The position numbers and the translations under genes are program-made. 64,000 nucleotides of DNA, taken from Chitinophagaceae bacterium. Lineage in GTDB: Bacteria > Bacteroidota > Bacteroidia > Cytophagales > Cytophagaceae. Below the pieces are notes generated by a model. That model did not search any database. It was not told the DNA's origin and saw only the letters and a program-made list of their open reading frames with translations. The DNA is taken from positions 37,793 through 101,792 of the forward strand of contig JAQBNU010000004.1 of NCBI GenBank assembly GCA_028288365.1, read 5' to 3'. Of this stretch, positions 10,561 through 17,106 are shown in pieces (positions within the stretch are counted from its first letter, which is position 1; every line of letters starts with the position of its first letter).

Positions 10561-10595
10561 CCCCGTTCCGTCATTTGATGGGACGGGGTTTTTAT
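10561..10595 (+). terminator. Rho-independent terminator after the M6 protease
   Basis: Stem CCCCGTTCC / GGGACGGGG (10561-10569 with 10580-10588, one G-T pair) followed by a T run at 10589-10593. It lies 31 bp past the stop codon. Confidence 0.85.
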
Positions 10596-10633
10596 TTGTA
10601 TGAAATACAAAAGTTTATTTTCGTATGAAATTT

Positions 10634-10782
10634 GCGTGAGGGATAGAAGCGAAAAGCCCACAGCGAGGCCTGATGTTCGGTAATGTTTTAATGTCTGACC
10701 CGAGCGAGTACTTGTAGTACAATCGAGCACGAGAGTGCGAAGGTTGCGAACGCCGTTCTGTCCGACCCGCAGGGACACGCCC
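10634..10782 (+). repeat. Structured intergenic repeat, copy A (GCGTG...CACGCCC)
   Basis: First of three copies of an intergenic element (others at 31910-32007 and 44019-44170). It opens with GCGTGAGGGAT and closes with GGGACACGCCC; the ends pair GCGTG with CACGC. Internal hairpins are GTACT/AGTAC (around 10708-10720) and GCAC/GTGC (around 10727-10738). The motif GAAGCGAAAAGCCC near the 5' end matches the GCGAAAGCCCG motif of the other copies. This element plus the preceding terminator fill the 340-bp gap between the protease and the SDR gene. Function unknown: structured RNA or non-autonomous repeat. Confidence 0.6.
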
Positions 10783-10869
10783 ATTAAAAAGTGTAAACCT
10801 ATAAATGATTGATCTCCTAATTATACATTAATAAAAAATAGCATATCTTACAGCAAAACATCATAGTCT

Positions 10870-11691
10870 ATGTATCAAAAATTCAATAATAGATTAGCTG
10901 GGCAAACCGCTATTGTTACCGGATCAAGTTCGGGAATTGGGAGTGCCGTAGCTCTGGCATTAGCAAAAGAAGGAGCCAACCTGGTGATTAATTATTCCAG
11001 AGACGAAGCAGGTGCCAATAAAATTGTAGATGCGATCAACAGTGATGACTTAGCGGGTACTGCTATTGCCTTGCATGCCGATGTAAGCAAAGAAGATCAG
11101 GTACAGGAAATGTTTAAAAAAAGCATCGAACATTTTGGCACGATAGACATTTTAGTCAACAACGCGGGTCTGCAACGGGATTTCGCGGTGCAGGACATGA
11201 GTCTTGCCGATTGGCAAATGGTGATCGATATCAATCTTACCGGTCAGTTTCTTTGTGCGCGCGAAGCGATCAGAGAATTTTTAAAAAGAGGTCCGAGACC
11301 AGAAGTATCGGTGGCTACAGGTAAAATCATTTGTATGAGTTCGGTTCACGAAGTCATTCCCTGGGGAGGACATGTGAACTATGCGGCTTCCAAAGGAGGA
11401 GTGATGATGTTGATGAAATCGATGGCGCAAGAATTGGGTTCAAAAAAAATCAGGATCAACAGCATTGCACCGGGTGCGATCAAAACACCCATCAACACAC
11501 ATGCCTGGGACACACCGGCAGCGGAAACAGAATTGCTTAAATTAATTCCTTACAACCGTGTGGGTGAAGCCACAGACATCGGAGCTGTAGCGGCCTGGCT
11601 GGCTTCGGATGAGTCTGATTATATTCATGGCACAACTATTTTTGTAGATGGAGGAATGACTTTATATCCTGGTTTCTATGGCAATGGTTGA
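10870..11691 (+). CDS. Short-chain dehydrogenase/reductase (glucose 1-dehydrogenase-like)
   Basis: NAD(P)-dependent oxidoreductase of the classical SDR family, 273 aa. The cofactor loop TGSSSGIG is at 18-24, NNAG at 97-100, and the catalytic Ser158, Tyr171 and Lys175 are in place (CMSSVHEV...NYAASKGG). Overall resemblance is to glucose 1-dehydrogenase/3-oxoacyl reductase type SDRs, for example the region around IKTPINTHAW that follows the catalytic site. The C-terminus FVDGGMTLYPGF is typical. Cytoplasmic. The substrate is not certain. A small secreted-protein gene begins right after it. Confidence 0.9.
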   Translation: MYQKFNNRLAGQTAIVTGSSSGIGSAVALALAKEGANLVINYSRDEAGANKIVDAINSDDLAGTAIALHADVSKEDQVQEMFKKSIEHFGTIDILVNNAGLQRDFAVQDMSLADWQMVIDINLTGQFLCAREAIREFLKRGPRPEVSVATGKIICMSSVHEVIPWGGHVNYAASKGGVMMLMKSMAQELGSKKIRINSIAPGAIKTPINTHAWDTPAAETELLKLIPYNRVGEATDIGAVAAWLASDESDYIHGTTIFVDGGMTLYPGFYGNG

Positions 11692-11749
11692 TCGATGCAT
11701 GCTATTCAAAAGTCAAACGATGACTAGTGAACAAAGAAAGAAGAAGAAC

Positions 11750-12316
11750 ATGCAATGGAGTATAAAACTTTTTTTTGTGCTTTGCCTGCTATTGACCAAA
11801 CCTCTGGCAGCACAAGTCTATGAACCGGCTTTCATTATTTCTATCTATGGGGATACCATTCGTTGCCAGTTGAAGCATATCAAGTTTATCACCAACAAGA
11901 CGGAGTTTATGTATAAACTATCGTTGGAAGATAAAAAAGAGTTGTACATCAACTCCAAAGATGTGTTGTGGATCGTTACTCCTAAAGATACGTTTGAATG
12001 CTTAAGCATAGACAAAGGATTATACAAAGGACAGGTATATGCCTACAGGCTTCTGACGAATGGACATCTACGGCTTTACGCACAGGATCGCTACATCAAA
12101 ACAGGAGGAGAAGCGTCGGATGTTTACTTTTTAAAAAAGGAAGGAAAGCTGTTACAAGAGATCAGTATGTTTGATTATAAAAAATATTTGCTGGCCTATA
12201 CAGAAGACAATCCCGAATTCATACCAAAAATTACAAGGTTGATTTACTCTAAAATAGATTTGATAAAAGTCATAAAAGAATACAATGATTGGTTTCTACG
12301 CTTGCACAATAAATAG
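11750..12316 (+). CDS. Secreted protein of unknown function
   Basis: About 188 aa from the ATG at 11750, which begins a clear signal peptide (MQWSIKLFFVLCLLLTKPLA|AQ). In-frame upstream ATGs at 11678 and 11720 exist, but the first overlaps the SDR gene, and the extra residues are charged and do not look like a signal sequence. The mature protein begins YEPAFIISIYGDTIRCQLKHI, a pattern seen in Bacteroidetes proteins with a short repeated beta fold ('DGD...G.I.'); I cannot assign a function. It follows the SDR closely and ends just before a strong bidirectional terminator. Confidence 0.75.
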   Translation: MQWSIKLFFVLCLLLTKPLAAQVYEPAFIISIYGDTIRCQLKHIKFITNKTEFMYKLSLEDKKELYINSKDVLWIVTPKDTFECLSIDKGLYKGQVYAYRLLTNGHLRLYAQDRYIKTGGEASDVYFLKKEGKLLQEISMFDYKKYLLAYTEDNPEFIPKITRLIYSKIDLIKVIKEYNDWFLRLHNK

Positions 12317-12326
12317 CAAGACATAA

Positions 12327-12358
12327 AAAAAGTCTCGTCAGATCTGACGAGACTTTTA
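12327..12358. terminator. Bidirectional terminator (perfect palindrome)
   Basis: Stem AGTCTCGTCAGA / TCTGACGAGACT (12331-12354) flanked by an A run on the left and a T run on the right. It lies between two convergent genes and can serve both. Confidence 0.9.
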
Positions 12359-12377
12359 TATATATGGGTTTCGATTC

Positions 12378-13040
12378 TTAGAAGCGAATACCCAACTCAA
12401 GGCCTAAAAGATCCATACGCGCTCTGGCCAGATCTGCGTAGTGAAGATTACCATTGGTCTGGTATACGTTGGTCAAACCTCTGTTGTAATACAATCCAGC
12501 AAACAATGCATTAGACTCACTCAACTTATACAATAAACCTGCACCTAAGTAAATACCTGCATCAACAGGAGATACGATGTTGTGTGCATCTTTGTCAGGA
12601 TCACCACCTGGATAGCTAGAGCTCTTTAACTTCTCAGAAACTTTGAAATTGAAAGAAGGTCCAACCTGAAAATAAAGTTGCATGTCTGTTGCGATTTCAT
12701 TTGTGAAAGCTTTCAGCGTGATCGGAGTCTGTATGTATTGCACGGTACGTTTGGACGTATAATCTAATCCAGCAGTTTGGAACTTTGAGTTCAATTGAGT
12801 GGATACATAGTTCAATCCTACGTTCAACGCAAGGTTATCAGTAAAGAAGAAATCAAGTGCCATACCTCCTACAAAAGCACCTCCTGCTCCATTACCTGAA
12901 ACACTTACGCCATCGTTACCATCTTTATCTGATAAACGGCTAAGCGCTAAAGCAGGAGAAACCCTGAGATTGAAATTTACCTGAGAAAAAGCATTGAATG
13001 TCAAAAGACAAAAGATGAAAAGTAAACCTGTTTTTTTCAT
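12378..13040 (-). CDS. Outer-membrane beta-barrel protein (PorT/OmpW-like)
   Basis: 220 aa with a signal peptide (1-19, ending FNAFSQ) and repeated amphipathic beta strands (VNFNLRVSPALALSRL; FFTDNLALNVGLNYVSTQL; GLELGIRF at the end), fitting the eight-strand outer-membrane barrel family common in Bacteroidetes. It ends in an aromatic residue, as outer-membrane barrels do. It is divergent from the GldB-like gene, with a 128-bp shared promoter region, and convergent with the secreted-protein gene before it. The specific role is unknown. Confidence 0.82.
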   Translation of the reverse strand: MKKTGLLFIFCLLTFNAFSQVNFNLRVSPALALSRLSDKDGNDGVSVSGNGAGGAFVGGMALDFFFTDNLALNVGLNYVSTQLNSKFQTAGLDYTSKRTVQYIQTPITLKAFTNEIATDMQLYFQVGPSFNFKVSEKLKSSSYPGGDPDKDAHNIVSPVDAGIYLGAGLLYKLSESNALFAGLYYNRGLTNVYQTNGNLHYADLARARMDLLGLELGIRF

Positions 13041-13120
13041 AGTAGAGTTGGTTAGGTAGAAACATTAAAATGAATTATTCTCGTTACAAAATTTAATAGT
13101 GAAGAATCATACGTAATTTA

Positions 13121-13128
13121 TAACTTTG
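13121..13128 (+). promoter_or_regulatory. Candidate -7 element for gldB-like gene
   Basis: TAACTTTG matches the Bacteroidetes -7 consensus TAnnTTTG exactly and lies 40 bp before the ATG at 13169. The -33 TTG is not well matched. Confidence 0.4.
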
Positions 13129-13168
13129 GGTTAGGTTATATGCCCATCACATCCAACTAATTAACAAT

Positions 13169-14179
13169 ATGAAATTTGATTATACAAAATTATTGCTCAC
13201 AATATGCATTTTTTTATTGTTGTTCGGCTGTAATGAAAGTGCGAAGAAAGAGGCGCCCCCTGTTAAAAATCCCATTCAGTTAAAATGGGTACGACTTGAA
13301 AACCAGTTGTTCGCCTTGAAAAGCAAAGAAGAGACGCGTCATTTTTTAGCCCGCACACCGGCCTTTACAAGGTTGTATTTGGGTGATGAGGATTCCATCA
13401 TCGACGATCAGGTGACAGATTTTATTTACGAGTTTTATAGCAATCCTGCGCTGAAAGATTTTTACCGTTATACAGATTCTTCCTTCAATGATACCGTTGC
13501 TTTGAAGGCAGGGTTTGCCGATTTGTTTGGTCGTGTGAAAGAAAATTTCCCGGCATTTCAACCACCGGTTGTTTATACCGTGGTGACCGGTTTTCGTTTT
13601 GATAAAGACATTGCCATCAGTGATTCGGCGGTTGTAATCAGTATCGATTATTTCCTGGGATCTAAAGCACCGTTCAGACCTAACCATTACGAGTACTTCT
13701 TAAAGCGCTACGACAAGCCTTACATGGTACCGATGATTGGTCTGGCCTTGTCAACAAAATACAATAAGAGTAACGATACAGATAAGACCATGTTGGCAAG
13801 TATGATTTATTACGGTAAGGCGCATTACTTTCTGGAGAAAACTATGCCTGCTTTGGAAGACTCGCTCAACATCATGTACAGCACCAAAGAATTAAAAACA
13901 GCCGAAGAAAACTTACCAACGATATGGGCTCATTTTGTAGAGAAGAAATTGTTGTATGAAACCAGTCACAAGGCATTGGAAAATTATGTAGGAGAATCTC
14001 CTGCTACCAACGAAATCAGTAAAGAAGCACCGGGCCGCATTGGCCGTTGGCTGGGCTGGCTCATCGTGAGAGAATACATGACCAAGCATCCCGAAATCAC
14101 TTTGCAACAATTGATGGAAGAATCCGACGCACAGAAAATTTTTAAAGCATCAGGATTTAGACCAGAGAAGAAAAAATAA
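13169..14179 (+). CDS. gldB: GldB-like gliding motility lipoprotein
   Basis: Lipoprotein of 336 aa with signal peptide and lipobox ending at Cys21 (FLLLFGC). The body carries the conserved GldB pattern: ISIDYFLGSKAPF, a central Y.VPM stretch, MIYYGKAHYFLEKTMP, EENLPTIWAHFVEKKLLY, and APGRIGRWLGWLIVREYM. In Flavobacterium johnsoniae GldB is a membrane lipoprotein needed for gliding; many non-gliding T9SS bacteria also carry homologues. Its presence agrees with the several T9SS-tailed proteins in this window. Assignment is by remembered family motifs; no gliding phenotype can be inferred. Confidence 0.85.
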   Translation: MKFDYTKLLLTICIFLLLFGCNESAKKEAPPVKNPIQLKWVRLENQLFALKSKEETRHFLARTPAFTRLYLGDEDSIIDDQVTDFIYEFYSNPALKDFYRYTDSSFNDTVALKAGFADLFGRVKENFPAFQPPVVYTVVTGFRFDKDIAISDSAVVISIDYFLGSKAPFRPNHYEYFLKRYDKPYMVPMIGLALSTKYNKSNDTDKTMLASMIYYGKAHYFLEKTMPALEDSLNIMYSTKELKTAEENLPTIWAHFVEKKLLYETSHKALENYVGESPATNEISKEAPGRIGRWLGWLIVREYMTKHPEITLQQLMEESDAQKIFKASGFRPEKKK

Positions 14180-14187
14180 GGCAGGTA

Positions 14188-14228
14188 AGCAGTGAGTGTT
14201 TAAGAGATACTCACTGCTATTTTTTTTT
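14188..14228. terminator. Terminator between gldB-like gene and glycosyltransferase
   Basis: Perfect 10-bp stem AGCAGTGAGT (14188-14197) / ACTCACTGCT (14209-14218) followed by a run of nine T at 14220-14228. It overlaps the last codons of the convergent glycosyltransferase gene. Confidence 0.8.
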
Positions 14229-15380
14229 CGAACGAACCACTTTTTCTAACAGTGCAACGACTTCTGCCGTTAATATTTTTTTTTCGAACTGTGTCTTCGC
14301 CAATGCACGTGAGCGTTTGGCAATCTCGTCGTAAGAAGACATGTCAGGAGCGAGTGTCACAAGCTTTCTAAAAAAGGCTGCCGGATTATTGGCAGCATAA
14401 TAAAATCCGATTTCGTATTGTTGAATCAATTCACAGATCCATCCTTTGGTGGTGATGACGCAAACTTTTCCCATCGCGATGGAATCAAAAAATTTATTGG
14501 GACTGTTTGTCTCCAGCACAGGCTGCGGACCAAAAGAAGTGTACGTCACATGCGATTGTGCCAGCAACGATCGGATGTCTGTTTTGTTGAGCTGACCTTT
14601 GAACTCAACGTTTTTCAAAGAACGGGCAAGTTGTTTCATGCGTTCTGTCTCACTGCCTTTACCGGCAATGATGAATTGATAATCTCTGGGAAAATATTCT
14701 TGTGCGTAAGCCGCCAATTCGATCAGCGATTCTACACGATTCACTTTTCCAATGGCTCCCAAATACGTGATGGTTACAGGCAATGGAGGTGCCGGTGAAG
14801 GAATAAAAAAATCACAATCACTCATGTTCGGCACAACAGCAGTAGGAGTATTACTGATTTGTTTTACTCCGGCTTCCATACCAGGAGATAGCGTGACGAT
14901 GAGTTCAGCTTTTTTGTAAATCATTTTTTCCAGACGCTTGGCCATGAAACGCAACAAAGGATTATTCAAATAACCCAATTGTATCGGTGCTTCCGGCCAT
15001 AGATCTCTTACTTCAAATACATAAGGCAAACGTTTGAAACGACGCAGCCATAAAGCAATCAACCCAACAGTAAGCGGAGTAGACGTGGCATAAACAAGAT
15101 CTGCATTTTTTATTTGTGCGGCGGTTCTATAAGCACTGAAAATAAATCGAAGAAAAGAGACGATGCGTTTTAAAAATCCGAAGGAGTTATCGTAATCCAC
15201 AGGAAGATAGTGAACTGTAGTGCCGTCGATAAGTTTCGTTTCGCGGTGAGGTTTGTTATGAGCCGTAATGATGTGTACATCGTGTCCTTTATCCTTCAGA
15301 GCCTGGCTGATGTAATAAGATCGGATGGCTCCTCCTTGCTCTTGTGTGAGATAATATTGATGGATGTAAATGATTTTCAT
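14217..15380 (-). CDS. Glycosyltransferase family 4 (WbuB-like)
   Basis: 387-aa GT-B fold enzyme. The N-terminal domain begins with a YIHQYYLTQEQGGAI motif and has the acceptor-side pattern YVFEVRDLWPEAP; the donor-binding C-terminal domain has LGAIGKVNR, AGKGSE and the E..SPNKFFD...GK segment (NSPNKFFDSIAMGK) that binds the nucleotide sugar. This matches the WbuB/WcaI type of GT4 enzymes that build surface polysaccharide or O-antigen units. Cytoplasmic or membrane-peripheral. No other polysaccharide genes adjoin it, so the product is unknown. Confidence 0.9.
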   Translation of the reverse strand: MKIIYIHQYYLTQEQGGAIRSYYISQALKDKGHDVHIITAHNKPHRETKLIDGTTVHYLPVDYDNSFGFLKRIVSFLRFIFSAYRTAAQIKNADLVYATSTPLTVGLIALWLRRFKRLPYVFEVRDLWPEAPIQLGYLNNPLLRFMAKRLEKMIYKKAELIVTLSPGMEAGVKQISNTPTAVVPNMSDCDFFIPSPAPPLPVTITYLGAIGKVNRVESLIELAAYAQEYFPRDYQFIIAGKGSETERMKQLARSLKNVEFKGQLNKTDIRSLLAQSHVTYTSFGPQPVLETNSPNKFFDSIAMGKVCVITTKGWICELIQQYEIGFYYAANNPAAFFRKLVTLAPDMSSYDEIAKRSRALAKTQFEKKILTAEVVALLEKVVRSKKK

Positions 15381-15452
15381 GCAAAAACGACCTTAGCGGA
15401 AAATAAACATACGAATAGAATCTTAAAAATTTAGTCTCCCATGAATATAGAT

Positions 15453-16103
15453 TTAAGCCAATTGGTAAGTCTTTTTATAATACGCACAAAAAGGTTTGAG
15501 TCCGCAGATATCACATTTAGGATTGCGTGCAATGCAAACGTAGCGTCCATGCAGGATTAACCAGTGATGCGCGATGTGTACGAGTTCTTCGGGAATGTAT
15601 TTGACCAGTTGTTTCTCCACTTCCAGCGGTGTCTTTGCCGTTTGTGTCACCAGTCCGATGCGTTTGGACACACGATATACGTGCGTATCAACAGCCATAG
15701 TGGGTTGATGGAAGACAACAGAAGCAATGACGTTAGCCGTCTTGCGGCCAACACCTTGCAGTGTTTGTAAGTCTTTTACTGTAGAGGGGATTTCTCCGTT
15801 GAAAACATCCACCACACGTTGAGCCATGCCGACCAAGTGCTTGGCTTTGTTGTTGGGATAGGAGATACTTCGGATATAGGAAAAGACTTCATCGGAAGAA
15901 ACTTTCGCTAAATCATAAACGGTGGGGAAACGTTTGAATAAAGCAGGAGTCGTGAGGTTGACCCGCTTATCGGTGCATTGCGCACTGAGGATTACCGCTA
16001 CCAACAACTCATAGGTATTGGAATAAACCAGTTCAGTTTCTGCTTCCGGAGCATGTTCTGAGAAGTAGTCAATGATGTGTTGGTAGCGTTCTTTTTTAGT
16101 CAC
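15453..16103 (-). CDS. nth: Endonuclease III (DNA glycosylase/AP lyase)
   Basis: 216 aa, the usual length. Base-excision repair enzyme that removes oxidised pyrimidines and cuts at abasic sites. The helix-hairpin-helix LQGVGRKTANVIAS holds catalytic Lys121, Asp139 is in the following VDTHVYRV motif, and the C-terminal [4Fe-4S] cluster ligands Cys190, 197, 200 and 206 keep the standard C-X6-C-X2-C-X5-C spacing. It lies 17 bp after the small sigma-linked gene on the same strand, and may be read from the sigma-factor transcript. Confidence 0.97.
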   Translation of the reverse strand: MTKKERYQHIIDYFSEHAPEAETELVYSNTYELLVAVILSAQCTDKRVNLTTPALFKRFPTVYDLAKVSSDEVFSYIRSISYPNNKAKHLVGMAQRVVDVFNGEIPSTVKDLQTLQGVGRKTANVIASVVFHQPTMAVDTHVYRVSKRIGLVTQTAKTPLEVEKQLVKYIPEELVHIAHHWLILHGRYVCIARNPKCDICGLKPFCAYYKKTYQLA

Positions 16104-16120
16104 AAGAAAAGGCTTAGGAA

Positions 16121-16351
16121 TTAAGCTCCTAATTTAGCCTTTTTCGCATAGAGCAGGATAGCATCTATACTTTTTTGAGACGGTTCCATCAAGCTTTGAT
16201 CAATTTTCTGAGCGACCTCTTGGAGGTTGTCACAAAACTGATGCACGCCCTCGTCAATCAGCGTGGCAAGTTGGAGTTGGTTGGTGTCTTGTTCGTTTAA
16301 ATCGTTGTACACATAACGAGTAAGGTCATTTTTGGTAAAGTTTATGGTCAT
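16121..16351 (-). CDS. Small protein overlapping the ECF sigma factor gene
   Basis: 76 aa from the ATG at 16351 (MTINFTKNDLTRYVYNDL). Longer in-frame starts up to 16399 would run deeper into the sigma-factor gene. The chosen start overlaps that gene's end by 26 bp, which implies translational coupling. The protein is acidic to neutral and mostly helical (a conserved-looking core around LIDEGVHQFCDNLQEVAQK and a helix-like lysine-rich C-terminus). Genes in this position often encode regulators of the sigma factor, but there is no transmembrane segment or zinc motif of the classical anti-sigma type. Function unknown. Confidence 0.7.
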   Translation of the reverse strand: MTINFTKNDLTRYVYNDLNEQDTNQLQLATLIDEGVHQFCDNLQEVAQKIDQSLMEPSQKSIDAILLYAKKAKLGA

Positions 16352-16928
16352 AGGCATAAGATTGGGTTGCCAGCTTCTTACGCAGATTGAGTAAGGCATA
16401 TCGCATGCGGCCCAGAGCAGTATTGATGCTCACTCCAGTGGCTTCTGCGATCTCCTGAAAACTCATGTCTGAGTAGTGACGCATGATCAGCACTTCACGT
16501 TGCACTTCAGGCAAACTTTGAATGAGATCTCTGATCAGCGTTTGATTCTCGTCCTTGATTCTCACCGACTCAATAGAGTCTTCTGAGAAACTCAGGGAGT
16601 TGAACACGTTCATGCCATCTTCCAGCACGATTGTTGGGTAGCGTTTTTCTTTTCTCACATGATCAATCGCCATGTTGTGCGCGATCCGTGCGATCCAAGG
16701 AAGAAATTTACCTTCTTCGTTGTACGCTCCTGCATTGATTTTGTTGACTGCTTTTATCCAGGACTCCTGGAATAAATCTTCCGCTACGTACTTGTCCTTC
16801 ACGATCATATAAATTGTCGTGTACACTTTGGATTTGTGTCTTCGGAGTAGTTCTGCAAAAGCCTCTTCGTTACCATTCTTATATAGGGACAGCAGAACGC
16901 TATCTTCCATATTTTTGTTAACTTTCAT
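16326..16928 (-). CDS. ECF-type RNA polymerase sigma factor
   Basis: 200 aa sigma-70 family factor with only regions 2 and 4. Region 2 is at about 35-100 (DLFQESWIKAVNKI; WIARIAHNMAIDHVRKEKR) and region 4 at about 135-185 (LPEVQREVLIMRHYSDMSFQEIAEATGVS, helix-turn-helix). It is the first gene of a minus-strand run with the small overlapping gene and nth, and is divergent from uvrA. No transmembrane anti-sigma gene is present, so its activity may be controlled at expression or by the small partner. Confidence 0.94.
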   Translation of the reverse strand: MKVNKNMEDSVLLSLYKNGNEEAFAELLRRHKSKVYTTIYMIVKDKYVAEDLFQESWIKAVNKINAGAYNEEGKFLPWIARIAHNMAIDHVRKEKRYPTIVLEDGMNVFNSLSFSEDSIESVRIKDENQTLIRDLIQSLPEVQREVLIMRHYSDMSFQEIAEATGVSINTALGRMRYALLNLRKKLATQSYAYDHKLYQK

Positions 16929-17106
16929 GGTCGTATTCTGTTTGGTTAACGTAGAGGTTTATGCCATATTGTACGAGGGTTTGTTGAAATATTAAAAACT
17001 AAGTTGATACTTGTGATGTTAAGGTATGTGAAATCCTTGAATAAGTCAAGATCACCTTCCAATCTTTAAACTTAATCTTACCACAAAAGGTTACAAAAAA
17101 TACAGA

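Noticed and set aside
10634..10782. A riboswitch controlling the SDR gene
   Set aside because: The same element stands before a Crp regulator and before fumC, with no common pathway, and ends 87 or more bases from each gene. A repeat or general RNA is more likely.
10540..10869. Possible tRNA or small RNA gene in the gap
   Set aside because: No cloverleaf or CCA end could be drawn; the content is better explained by the terminator and structured repeat copy A.
11678..11749. Longer start for the secreted protein after the SDR gene
   Set aside because: The upstream residues overlap the SDR gene and put a charged stretch before a clear signal peptide.
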